A DNA stretch of 64,000 nt, taken from Massilia atriviolacea. GTDB lineage: Bacteria > Pseudomonadota > Gammaproteobacteria > Burkholderiales > Burkholderiaceae_D. The position numbers and the translations under genes were made by a program. The notes under the pieces are model-generated. The model searched no databases. It saw nothing but the letters and a program-made list of their open reading frames with translations, and was not told the origin of the DNA. Shown here in pieces: positions 27,393-36,151 of the stretch; the stretch's first letter is position 1, and each line of letters opens with the position of its first letter. Where the stretch lies: the NCBI RefSeq assembly GCF_003953935.1, contig NZ_RXLQ01000002.1:1-64000 (forward strand), in the 5' to 3' direction.

Positions 27393-29807
27393 GTGGGCAA
27401 TCTGATGGGACGGCTGGAACAGGGTGTGCGTGCCGCAAGCAGCGCGGCGGCGGAACGCATCGGCCGCCTGCGCGCCTACTTGATGGCGCAGCCGCCGTAC
27501 AAGCGCATCGGGCTGCCGCTGCTGTGGTGCCTCGGCGCGCCGCTGGCGCTGCTGCTGGTCTGGGTGCTGATCCTGCTGCCGTTCACGCCGGGCGTGTCCG
27601 ACCTGAAGCAGACGCGCGCGGCCAAGGCCTCGGTCCTGATGTCGGCCGACGGCAAGGAACTGGCCAGCTTCGAAGAAGGCGTGCAGGAGCGCGTGACCCT
27701 GGCGCAGATTTCCCCGCACATGATCGCGGCGCTGATCGCGACCGAAGACCATCGCTTCCGCGACCACCACGGCATCGATTTCAGGCGCACCTTTGCCTCG
27801 GTGCTGCACACGGCGCTGGGCGATCCGCAGGGCGGCTCCACCATCAGCCAGCAGCTGGCGCGCAATCTGTATCCGGAGCAAGTGGGCCGTGCGCGCAACA
27901 TCAACCGCAAGCTCAAGGAAATGATCACGGCGGTGAAGATCGAATCGGCCTACAGCAAGGACGAGATCCTGGAATCCTACCTGAATACGGTGCCTTTCCT
28001 GTACAACACCTTCGGCATCGAAATGGCGGCGCGCACCTATTTCGATACCACCGCCGCCAAGCTCGACGTGTTGCAGAGCGCGACCCTGGTGGGCATGCTC
28101 AAGGGCACTAACTACTACAATCCGGTCACCAATCCCGAGCGTTCGGTGCAGCGCCGCAATGTGGTGCTGTCGCAAATGCGCAAGCACGGCATGCTCGACG
28201 AGAAGCGCTACGACAGCCTGCGCAAGAAGCCGCTGCGCGTGTCCTTCTCGCGCCAGGCCGAGCGCAAGCCCAGCGATACCCATTTCACGGCCTATGTGCG
28301 CAAGTGGCTGATCGAATGGGCCGACGAAAACGATTACAACGTCGAGCGCGACGGCCTGGTGGTGCACACCACGCTCGACTCGGCCATGCAGGAGGCGGCC
28401 GAGAAGGCGGTCGAGCGCCAGGGCAATACCTTGCAGATCATCGCCGACGTCGAATGGGCCCAGAGCGACAGCGGCTACGGCTCGGCCGGCGGCTATGCCG
28501 GCATGCACGGCTCGATCACGCCCTTCGAGTATTTCTGGCGCGCCAAGGGGACGCTGGTCAACGCCTTCATCCGCGAAACGCCCGAGTACAGGAAGGCCGT
28601 CGAGAGCGGCGACAGCGGCGCGCAGGCGCTCAAGCGCCTCAAGGCCGACCGCGCCTTCATCGCCCGTTTGCGCGCGGCCAAGACGCGCCTGGAAACGGGC
28701 TTCGTCGCGATGGATCCGGAGAACGGCCATATCAAGGCCTGGGTCGGCAGCCGCGACTTTCATAAAGAACAGTACGACCACGTGGTGCAGGCCGCGCGCC
28801 AGCCCGGCTCGACCTTCAAGCCGATCGTCTACGGCGCCGCGCTGGAAAAAGGCTTCGCCCCGAACCGTCCCTACCGCGACGCCGTGATGAACATCAAGGC
28901 CGGCGACGGCACCGTCTGGCGTCCGACCGACATGAGCGGATCGAGCGGCAACCAGATGAGCATGCGCGATGGGTTGGTGTTTTCCAAGAACACGATTACC
29001 GCCCAGGTCATGCAGGATGTCGGCCTGCCCGGCATCATCGACCTGGCGCGCGGCCTCGGCATCCGCAACAGCAAGCTCGAATCGGTGCCCTCGCTGGCGT
29101 TGGGCACCAGCCCGGTGACCCTGCTCGAGATGGTCAATGCCTACAGCAGCATCGCCGCCCAGGGCGAATACCGCAAGCCGGTGTTCGTCACGCGCATCAC
29201 CGACCGCGCGGGCAATGTGCTGGCCGAGTTCGGCAACCCGGCGCCCGAGCGCGCCATGTCGTCGCAGAACGCGGCCGACCTGATCGACATGATGCGCGGC
29301 GTGATCAACCGCGGCACGGGCACGGCGATCCGCTACCGCTTCGGCATCAATGCCGATGTGGCCGGCAAGACCGGCACCACCCAGAACAATGCCGACGGCT
29401 GGTTCATCATGATGCATCCCAAGCTCGTGGCCGGGGCCTGGGTCGGTTTCAACGACAACCGCGTCACCATGCGCAGCAATTACTGGGGGCAGGGCGGGCA
29501 TAACGCGATCCTGGTGGTGGGCGACTTCTTCAAGGCGGCCATCGCCGGGGGCAAGGTCGATACCGCCGCGCTGTTCCCCGGCGGACGGCGTCCGGAACCG
29601 GTGCGCCAGGAAGAAGACCCGGGCGAGGAAATCAGCGAGGAAGCGGGCGACATGCAGCAGGAAGGCGTGGCGCCGCCGGCCCCGCCCGAACCCGATCCCG
29701 AAGACCTGGACAGCGAGGACATGGCGCCCCTGGAGGGCGAGCGCGCCGAAGCGCCGGCGCCGCCCGAGCCCGAGCAGAATGCGGCGCCGGCGCCGCTCGA
29801 CCAGTAA
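27393..29807 (+). CDS. Class A penicillin-binding protein (transglycosylase/transpeptidase)
   Basis: 804 residues from GTG 27393. One membrane segment (about 43-65) is followed by the GT51 glycosyltransferase domain with TEDHRFRDHHGIDF and GGSTISQQLARNLY (about 110-160). The transpeptidase domain has SxxK in QPGSTFKPIVYG (about 470), SxN in FSKNTI (about 530) and KTGTTQN (about 660). All catalytic motifs are intact. The final 75 residues are Pro/Glu/Asp-rich (EEISEEAGDMQQEG...APPEPEQNAAPAPLDQ), probably a disordered periplasmic tail. It polymerises and crosslinks peptidoglycan. A region of about 125 residues between the GT and TP domains (about 310-440) is long for the family. Confidence 0.92.
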   Translation: MGNLMGRLEQGVRAASSAAAERIGRLRAYLMAQPPYKRIGLPLLWCLGAPLALLLVWVLILLPFTPGVSDLKQTRAAKASVLMSADGKELASFEEGVQERVTLAQISPHMIAALIATEDHRFRDHHGIDFRRTFASVLHTALGDPQGGSTISQQLARNLYPEQVGRARNINRKLKEMITAVKIESAYSKDEILESYLNTVPFLYNTFGIEMAARTYFDTTAAKLDVLQSATLVGMLKGTNYYNPVTNPERSVQRRNVVLSQMRKHGMLDEKRYDSLRKKPLRVSFSRQAERKPSDTHFTAYVRKWLIEWADENDYNVERDGLVVHTTLDSAMQEAAEKAVERQGNTLQIIADVEWAQSDSGYGSAGGYAGMHGSITPFEYFWRAKGTLVNAFIRETPEYRKAVESGDSGAQALKRLKADRAFIARLRAAKTRLETGFVAMDPENGHIKAWVGSRDFHKEQYDHVVQAARQPGSTFKPIVYGAALEKGFAPNRPYRDAVMNIKAGDGTVWRPTDMSGSSGNQMSMRDGLVFSKNTITAQVMQDVGLPGIIDLARGLGIRNSKLESVPSLALGTSPVTLLEMVNAYSSIAAQGEYRKPVFVTRITDRAGNVLAEFGNPAPERAMSSQNAADLIDMMRGVINRGTGTAIRYRFGINADVAGKTGTTQNNADGWFIMMHPKLVAGAWVGFNDNRVTMRSNYWGQGGHNAILVVGDFFKAAIAGGKVDTAALFPGGRRPEPVRQEEDPGEEISEEAGDMQQEGVAPPAPPEPDPEDLDSEDMAPLEGERAEAPAPPEPEQNAAPAPLDQ

Positions 29808-29923
29808 AGGCATGATGCCGGCTGTATCCAGCCCGCCACCAAGTAGAAGCAATATTTCCGGCGGGCTATGATCTGGGCTGATATTTACGCTATGATCGAC
29901 GTTTCCCACCGGAGACGCTGCAA

Positions 29924-31264
29924 ATGAAACGAACGCTGTACACCATTCTGGGTGTCGATCCCCTCGCCACTCCTGAAGAGATTGCCGCAGCGTATACGCG
30001 CCTGGAAGCGGCGTTCCAGAGTGGTTCGATCGACCGCAACGACTTCGTGCTGGTGCGGGAAGCGTTTGCCGTGCTGTCGAACAAGGACAAGCGCGGCCAT
30101 TACGACCGCAGCCAGGTCGCGCCGCCGCTCACGCGCAGCGTCGATGCCGTCCCCGCGTCCGGGTCGGGTTTCAACCTCGACTGGCGCTATGGCCTGGCCG
30201 CCGGCCTGCTGGTGGCCGGGATCGTGTACTGGTCCAAGGGCCGCGCTCCGGCCGCGCCGCCTGTCGTCGCGGGGCAGGGCGCGATCCAGACGGCGATGCA
30301 GGACAACGGCGCGAGCGCCGATGGCTTTCCGTCCCAGTCCCAGAGTCAGACCGTCTCGGCCGCCGGCGCCGGCAACCCGTCCGGCGCGCTCGGCATGGAA
30401 GACCTGTTCGCCAAGCTGTCGCCGTTCGTGGCGCGGATTAATATGTACAACGGCGGCAACATGGTAGGCACCGGCAGCGGCGTGGCGCTGGGCGGCGACG
30501 AAATCATTACCAATTGCCACGTGGCGCTGGCCGGCTCGCGCCTGCAGGTCAAGCTCGGACAGGACAGCTACGACGCGACCGTGTCCGTGGCCGACGAGGA
30601 ACGCGACCTGTGCCGGCTCTCGGTCAAAGGCCTCAACGCCCCGGCCGTGGTGATCGGCGCCTCGGGCGATTTGCGCACCGGCCAGCGGGTGATCGCGATC
30701 GGCGCTCCGCACGGACTCGACCTGACCATCAGCGACGGCATCGTGTCCTCGCTGCGTCCGCTCGACGGCGGCACCCTGATCCAGACCACGGCGCCGGTCT
30801 CGCCCGGCTCGAGCGGCGGCGGACTGTTCGACAGTTCCGGCCGGCTGGTGGGGATCGTGACCTTCCAGATGCGCACCGGGCAGAATCTGAATTTTGCCGC
30901 GCCGGCGGAATGGATCGGCAGCATGCGCACGCGCCGTGGCAGCGGCCTGGTGGGCAAGATGAGCGCCGAACGCGCCCAGGAAAACCCGGCGCAGAGCGCG
31001 CAGAACGGCGACATGGTGGTCGGCGAATGGCATTGCAACGATCCGATCGGCGGGACCTCGGTGCTGATTTCGTTTAACGACGACCGGACCTTGCAGATGC
31101 GCTATGAGAACCGGGTCTCGCCGGGACGCTGGATGTACCGCGACAGCCAGCTGGCGATCCAGTTTTCGAACGTGAACGACACCTTGCGGGTGGAAGAATT
31201 GTCGCGCGACAAGATGATCCTGAAGTTCAATGTCGGGCAGCGGCTGGTCTGCGCGCGCCGCTAG
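29924..31264 (+). CDS. Membrane-anchored trypsin-like serine protease with degenerate J-domain
   Basis: 446 residues. Residues 1-65 (TLYTILGVDPLATPEEIAAAYTRLEAAF...VREAFAVLSNKDKRGHYDR) follow a DnaJ J-domain, but the HPD tripeptide needed to activate DnaK is absent (SIDRND in its place). One membrane segment lies at about 82-99. The trypsin-like domain follows with His in ITNCHVAL, Asp in EERDLCRL and Ser in SPGSSGGGLFD (about 292-302), so the triad is complete. There is no PDZ domain; the C-terminal 100 residues are unique. This is an HtrA-like protease whose J-like head would sit on the opposite side of the membrane from the protease. Confidence 0.82.
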   Translation: MKRTLYTILGVDPLATPEEIAAAYTRLEAAFQSGSIDRNDFVLVREAFAVLSNKDKRGHYDRSQVAPPLTRSVDAVPASGSGFNLDWRYGLAAGLLVAGIVYWSKGRAPAAPPVVAGQGAIQTAMQDNGASADGFPSQSQSQTVSAAGAGNPSGALGMEDLFAKLSPFVARINMYNGGNMVGTGSGVALGGDEIITNCHVALAGSRLQVKLGQDSYDATVSVADEERDLCRLSVKGLNAPAVVIGASGDLRTGQRVIAIGAPHGLDLTISDGIVSSLRPLDGGTLIQTTAPVSPGSSGGGLFDSSGRLVGIVTFQMRTGQNLNFAAPAEWIGSMRTRRGSGLVGKMSAERAQENPAQSAQNGDMVVGEWHCNDPIGGTSVLISFNDDRTLQMRYENRVSPGRWMYRDSQLAIQFSNVNDTLRVEELSRDKMILKFNVGQRLVCARR

Positions 31265-31383
31265 CCCGGCCGTGCAAGCACGCGCCTGGGCCGCGTTACG
31301 CGCTTCAGGCTGGGCACCCGCCAGCGTCCCTGTTGCCCTCGGCGGCAGCGGCGCGCGCCGGCCCGATGCGCCGGCAGGCGTTT

Positions 31384-32190
31384 TCAGCGCAGCAAAAAAT
31401 TCCCCTTCCCCGCCGCCGGCAAGCCGCCGTCGGCCACCGTATCGTCCTTGAGCAGCACTCCCGACAGCCCCCTTTGCCTTGCCTGCGTCAGCAGGTAATG
31501 CAGGCGGTAGGCCGCCTGGTCGTAGCTGAGCCCGGCCGGCCGCACGTTCGAAATGCAGTTACGGTCGGCATCGCTCAAGCCTACGCGCGGCGCCCAGCTC
31601 AGGTAGACGCCCATGCTGTCCGGCGAGCTCAGCCCCGGACGCTCGCCGATCAGCACCGCCACCGCGCGCGCGTTCAGCAGGGCGCCGATCTCGTCCCCGA
31701 GCGCCACGCGCGCCTGGCGGGCGATCGCGATCGGCCCCAGGCGCCACTGTTCCTGTTGCGCCACCTCGCCCAGGCGCGCCAGCAGCGCCGCCACGAAGGG
31801 CCGCGCGTTGTGCGCGATGGCCAGCGCCGACAGGCCGTCGCCGATCACGATCGCCAGGTCGCACGAGGCCGGCGCCGCCGCCTGCAGGCTGGCGCGCGAG
31901 GGCGCGTCCAGCACCCGGCCCAGGTCCGGCCGCTGCAGGTAGCTGGCGCGGTCCGGGCAGGCGCTGTGCACGCGCAGGCAGGCGTGCCCGTCTTCGGCCA
32001 GGGCCGCCGCCAGCGCCTCGTCATCGAGCGCCATGTGCACCGCGTCGCGCGCCTGCGCATGCGCCAGCTGGAAGTCGAGCTGGGCCGACGTGGGCACGCT
32101 CACCCCGCTGCGCCCGAGCGCGATGCGGGCCTGGGTCAGCGCGCGCAAGGCGTGCCATGGATTGGACAGGACATGCTTCGATTGCTTCAT
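31384..32190 (-). CDS. eutC: Ethanolamine ammonia-lyase small subunit
   Basis: 268 residues from ATG 32190, overlapping eutB by 4 bp. VIGDGLSALAIAHNARPFVAALL, ARVALGDEIGALLNARAVAVLIGERPGLSSPDSMGVYL and DRNCISNVRPAGLSYDQAA are the conserved EutC blocks. With EutB it forms the adenosylcobalamin-dependent lyase that converts ethanolamine to acetaldehyde and ammonia. No reactivase (eutA), permease or aldehyde dehydrogenase lies beside it. Confidence 0.95.
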   Translation of the reverse strand: MKQSKHVLSNPWHALRALTQARIALGRSGVSVPTSAQLDFQLAHAQARDAVHMALDDEALAAALAEDGHACLRVHSACPDRASYLQRPDLGRVLDAPSRASLQAAAPASCDLAIVIGDGLSALAIAHNARPFVAALLARLGEVAQQEQWRLGPIAIARQARVALGDEIGALLNARAVAVLIGERPGLSSPDSMGVYLSWAPRVGLSDADRNCISNVRPAGLSYDQAAYRLHYLLTQARQRGLSGVLLKDDTVADGGLPAAGKGNFLLR

Positions 32191-33581
32191 AAGCGCAGCA
32201 AGGCGGGTTGAAATACCGGCGCCAGCGCGTCCGGCAGTTGCGCGGCGCCATCGCCGCAAAAAATCTGCATGCGATGCAGCCAGGCTTCGAATTCGGGCGC
32301 GGCGCGCAGGCCCAGCACGCGGCGCGCGTACAGGGCGTCGTGGAAGGAAGTGCTCTGGTAGTTGAGCATGATGTCGTCCGAACCCGGCACCCCCATCACG
32401 AAGTTGCAGCCGGCCGCGCCGAGCATGGTCAGCAGCACGTCCATATCGTCCTGGTCGGCTTGCGCATGGTTGGTGTAGCAGACGTCGCATCCCATCGGCA
32501 AGCCGAGCAGCTTGGCGCAGAAGTGGTCTTCCAGCCCCGCGCGGATGATCTGCTTGCCGTCGTACAAATATTCCGGCCCGATGAAGCCGACCACCGAATT
32601 GACCAGCAGCGGCTTGAAGGCGCGCGCGACCGCATAGGCGCGCGCTTCGCAGGTTTGCTGGTCGAGCCCGTGATGGGCGTTGGCCGACAGCGCGCTGCCC
32701 TGGCCGGTTTCGAAATACATGACGTTCTCGCCCACCGTGCCGCGCCCCAGCGACAGGGCGGCGCTGCGCGCTTCGCCCAGCAGCGCCAGGTCGATGCCGA
32801 AACCGCGGTTGGCGGCCTCGGTCCCGGCCACCGATTGAAACACCAGGTCGACCGGCGCGCCGCGCTCGATCGCTTCGATGGTGTTGGTAACGTGGGTCAG
32901 CACGCAGGATTGGGTGGGAATCTGGTAGCGGGCGATGACGGCGTCGAGCATGCCGACCAGGTTGACGACCTGGGCCACGTTGTCGGTGGCGGGGTTGATG
33001 CCGATCACGGCGTCGCCGCTGCCGTACAGGAGACCGTCGAGCACGCTGGCCGCGATGCCGCTGGCGTCGTCGGTCGGGTGGTTCGGCTGCAGGCGGGTGG
33101 CCATGCGGCCTTCCAGCCCGAGCGTATTGCGAAAGGCCGTGAGCACGCGGCATTTGCGCGCCACCAGCACCAGGTCCTGGATGCGCATGATTTTCGAGAC
33201 GGCGGCCGCCATCTCGGGCGTGATGCCGGGCGCCACGGCGGCCAGCTGTGCGCTGTCGGCGCCGTCGCCGAGCAGCCAGTTGCGCAGGTCGCCGACGGTC
33301 AGGTGGGCGATCGGGGCGAAGGCGGCGCCATCGTGGCTGTCGACGATCAGGCGCGTGACTTCATCGTCTTCGTAGGGAATCGGGGGATTGTCGAGAATCG
33401 TGCGCAGCGGCAGGTCGGCCAGGGCCATCTGGGCCGCGACCCGTTCTTCGGCGCTGGCCGCCGCCACGCCCGCCAGCAGGTCGCCCGAGCGGGGCGGCGA
33501 GGCGCGCGCCAGCAAGTCCTTGAGGTCGCGAAATGCATACGTGCGCGGCCCGACCCGATGCGAAAACCGCGGTGTTGTCAC
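32187..33581 (-). CDS. eutB: Ethanolamine ammonia-lyase heavy subunit
   Basis: 464 residues, the usual EutB length. The barrel motifs are recognisable: GLEGRMATRLQPNHPTDD (about 154-171), GDAVIGINPATDN (about 188-200), FQSVAGTEAANRGFGID (about 248-264), FETGQGSALSANAHHG (about 289-304) and GCDVCYTNHAQADQDDMD (about 365-382). The subunit holds the catalytic site and the base-off cobalamin. The stop overlaps the eutC start (ATGA), so the pair is a two-gene operon that supplies nitrogen from ethanolamine, in keeping with the nitrogen-assimilation theme of the next 15 kb. Confidence 0.95.
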   Translation of the reverse strand: MTTPRFSHRVGPRTYAFRDLKDLLARASPPRSGDLLAGVAAASAEERVAAQMALADLPLRTILDNPPIPYEDDEVTRLIVDSHDGAAFAPIAHLTVGDLRNWLLGDGADSAQLAAVAPGITPEMAAAVSKIMRIQDLVLVARKCRVLTAFRNTLGLEGRMATRLQPNHPTDDASGIAASVLDGLLYGSGDAVIGINPATDNVAQVVNLVGMLDAVIARYQIPTQSCVLTHVTNTIEAIERGAPVDLVFQSVAGTEAANRGFGIDLALLGEARSAALSLGRGTVGENVMYFETGQGSALSANAHHGLDQQTCEARAYAVARAFKPLLVNSVVGFIGPEYLYDGKQIIRAGLEDHFCAKLLGLPMGCDVCYTNHAQADQDDMDVLLTMLGAAGCNFVMGVPGSDDIMLNYQSTSFHDALYARRVLGLRAAPEFEAWLHRMQIFCGDGAAQLPDALAPVFQPALLRL

Positions 33582-33632
33582 GAAGGCTCCAGTGGCGGTG
33601 GTTGGCGTAAAGCGAGCATAGCACGGCGCCGC

Positions 33633-34850
33633 TTACAACAGGTCCGCGCGCGGATAGCCCCAGCCCGGTACGCCGGCGGGGCAGGGCTGCCCGTTCTTCC
33701 GGTCCAGCGGCAGGGTGGTGAAGTTACCCCTCGGCGTGGTGCTGAAGCGCAGGTCGGAGGCATCGTCCGTACCCAGGGCGGGCATGCGCGCGAAGCGCAT
33801 CCAGGCATCGAAGCGGCAATTGTTGGCCTGGAGCGCGCGCAGGCGCGCCAGCGAGGTTTCCTGGCTCCAGTTGACGACAAGCTGGGGGTGGCGCGGGCTG
33901 GCGCCTTCCGACAGGGCGGCCGGGCAGGCATCGAGCGCAAGCACGCTTGGTGCGATGCTGACCATGCCGCGCCGCAAGCGGTAGGTGCCGGCGCGCTCGT
34001 TGCGTTCGGCCGACACGAAAATCCAGCACAGCGGGTTGGCGGGAAACGCCGTCATCGACGTGTCGAGCAGGGTGCTGGCCGGGTCGCGCAGGCGCAGGTG
34101 GTCGGCCACGATGGCCTGGCCCTGGCGCGTGGCGGCGCCCTGGACCGCCACGAAGCCGAGCGCGCCCAGCAGCGCGGCGCACAAGGCTTGCCTGCCGGCC
34201 TGGCCGGCGCGCTGTTGCAGCAGGGCCAATCCGGCGCCGAAGGCGAGCAGGGCGGCCAGCGAGGCCCAGTGCAGGTAGCCGCGCACGGTGAAATAGGCCA
34301 GCGCGCCGGCCAGCCCGGCCAGCGGCAGTGCGCGCCAGAAGCGGCTTCCCGGCATCATCGCCAGCGGCACGGCGCCGGCCACCCAGAACACCGGTTCCAG
34401 GATGAACACCATGTCGCCGTAGAACCAGCGCGCGTCGAAGGGATAGAAGGGATGGACGCCGTAGGAGTTCAGCGCGTCCATGCCGATGTGCAGCAGGAAG
34501 CCGGCGCCGACGGCCGCCAGCAGTCCGGCGCGGGCCGGCTTGCTGGCGCGCAGCAGGGCGCGCGCGCCGGGCCACAGGATCCACAACAGCGCGATCAGGA
34601 GCAGCGCCTGGGGAATGCCGAACAGCAGGGTGTGGGTGTGGCCGCGGTGGTGCAGCAGGTAGCCGAGCGGACTGGGCAGATTGCCGCTGAGCACCAGGTC
34701 GAGGTCGGGAAAGTTGCTGGCTGCCCAGCAGGAAACCAGCATCAGGCGGCGCCGCGTGCGTTGCCGGTCCGGATCGGCCTCGGCCGGCAAACTGCGCTGC
34801 ACCAGTTCGCCGACGGCCAGTCCGACCAGGGAGTGACTTAAATTATCCAT
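33633..34850 (-). CDS. Metal-dependent hydrolase/YdjM-like integral membrane protein
   Basis: 405 residues. It opens MDNLSHSLVGLAVGEL and contains NFPDLDLVLS and LLHHRGHTHTLLFG (about 67-80), the His/Asp set of the YdjM/DUF457 family annotated as membrane-bound metal-dependent hydrolase. LLHIGMDALNSYGVHPFYPFD (about 120-140) carries further conserved residues. Several membrane segments fill residues 80-235, and the last 170 residues form a soluble domain. E. coli YdjM is LexA-regulated, but no LexA box is seen here. Biochemical activity of the family is not established. Confidence 0.85.
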   Translation of the reverse strand: MDNLSHSLVGLAVGELVQRSLPAEADPDRQRTRRRLMLVSCWAASNFPDLDLVLSGNLPSPLGYLLHHRGHTHTLLFGIPQALLLIALLWILWPGARALLRASKPARAGLLAAVGAGFLLHIGMDALNSYGVHPFYPFDARWFYGDMVFILEPVFWVAGAVPLAMMPGSRFWRALPLAGLAGALAYFTVRGYLHWASLAALLAFGAGLALLQQRAGQAGRQALCAALLGALGFVAVQGAATRQGQAIVADHLRLRDPASTLLDTSMTAFPANPLCWIFVSAERNERAGTYRLRRGMVSIAPSVLALDACPAALSEGASPRHPQLVVNWSQETSLARLRALQANNCRFDAWMRFARMPALGTDDASDLRFSTTPRGNFTTLPLDRKNGQPCPAGVPGWGYPRADLL

Positions 34851-35022
34851 GGCGGCGATCTTACCGTGCCCGCTTCATTCTTGCTGAGCTGAAGCACGCG
34901 CCGGCCTCGCGCCGCCCGAAAGAATCTTCGTCCGTCCGCAAAATGCATTGAACCTCTTCGCCGGTGGCCAGTCCAACCATCGCGTACATCCTACCGATCG
35001 CCATGTTCAAAGGAAGCCGGCA

Positions 35023-36141
35023 ATGAAAGTCCTTATCGCGTTCCTGGTGGCAGCAGTGTCCTGTGTGTTTGGTATGGCTGGCAGCCGGGCATGGGCGCAG
35101 TCGGCCGTGACCGTGTACGGCGTCGCCGACGCCGGCCTCGTGCGCGAGCACGGCGGCGCCGGCGGCAATCTCACCCGCCTCGGCAGCGGGGTCGGGTCGG
35201 CCTCGCGCATCGGTTTTCGCGGCGCGGAAGACCTTGGATACGGCTGGAGCGCCAGCTTCCTGCTGGAAGCGGGCGTGCGCATCGATAGCGGCGAGCAGGA
35301 ATCCCCAGGCGCCCTGTTCCACCGCCAGGCTTACGTGGGGGCGCGCCACCGCGAGTACGGCGCCCTCACCCTGGGACGCCAGTACACGCCTTACTATCAT
35401 GCGCTCACCATGGTGGGCGACCCGTTCGGCGGCGCTTATGCGGGCACGGCCAACAACCTGTTCCCGGCCGGCGGCCGGAATACGCGCACCAGCAATGCCA
35501 TCGTGTATGCGATGCGCGGGAAGATGGGCGTGACGGCCGAGCTGTCGTACGCGCTCGGCGAGCAGCCGGGCAGCAGCACGGCGGGACGCCAGTTCGGCCT
35601 GTCGCTCGGGTACAGCCAGGGCCCGCTCAATGCGCGCCTGGCCTACAACCACCGCAACAACGACATCACGGCCGCCGCCGGCGCGGCCGCTGTGCCGCCG
35701 GTGCCCGCCGCCGACCGCGATATCGGGCGCAACACGCTGCTGGCGGCCAACTACGACGCCGGCATCGTCCGCGCCTACCTCGCGTATGGCGTGGACAAGG
35801 GCAGCAACAGCGCCTCGCTGCCGAATAGCGGCAATCCCTACGGTGGCGTGCGTCCCACCGCGTCCACCGACAGCCGCGACATGCTGCTCGGCGCCTCGGT
35901 TCCGTTCGGCATGACGACGCTGATGGCCTCGTATATCCGCAAGAACGACCGCACGGCCTACGACCAGGATGCGCAGCAATGGGGCGTCGGGCTGAGCCAT
36001 GCACTATCGCGGCGCACCAGTCTGTACACGGCCTATGCGCGCATCAGGAACAAGCATGGCGCCGGCTATACGGTGGGCAACAACACCGAGGCGGGCAGCG
36101 GAGACAGCGCCTTCAACCTGGGCGTGCGCCACCTGTTCTGA
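35023..36141 (+). CDS. Gram-negative porin (Burkholderiales type)
   Basis: 372 residues from ATG 35023 (AAAGGAAG upstream), with a signal peptide ending SRAWA-QSA. The mature part begins SVTVYG-like (AVTVYGVADAGLV), then GSGVGSASRIGFRGAEDLGYGWSASFLLEAG and RQAYVGARHREYGALTLGRQYTP, classic 16-strand trimeric porin motifs, and ends LGVRHLF with the terminal Phe. It allows diffusion of small hydrophilic solutes through the outer membrane. The universal stress gene follows 10 bp downstream on the same strand, so the two may be co-transcribed. Confidence 0.92.
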   Translation: MKVLIAFLVAAVSCVFGMAGSRAWAQSAVTVYGVADAGLVREHGGAGGNLTRLGSGVGSASRIGFRGAEDLGYGWSASFLLEAGVRIDSGEQESPGALFHRQAYVGARHREYGALTLGRQYTPYYHALTMVGDPFGGAYAGTANNLFPAGGRNTRTSNAIVYAMRGKMGVTAELSYALGEQPGSSTAGRQFGLSLGYSQGPLNARLAYNHRNNDITAAAGAAAVPPVPAADRDIGRNTLLAANYDAGIVRAYLAYGVDKGSNSASLPNSGNPYGGVRPTASTDSRDMLLGASVPFGMTTLMASYIRKNDRTAYDQDAQQWGVGLSHALSRRTSLYTAYARIRNKHGAGYTVGNNTEAGSGDSAFNLGVRHLF

Positions 36142-36151
36142 GGAGGGCATC

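Noticed and set aside
27387..29909. 840-codon reverse frame opposite the PBP gene
   Set aside because: Antisense shadow of a gene with all catalytic motifs; no ribosome site and no domain.
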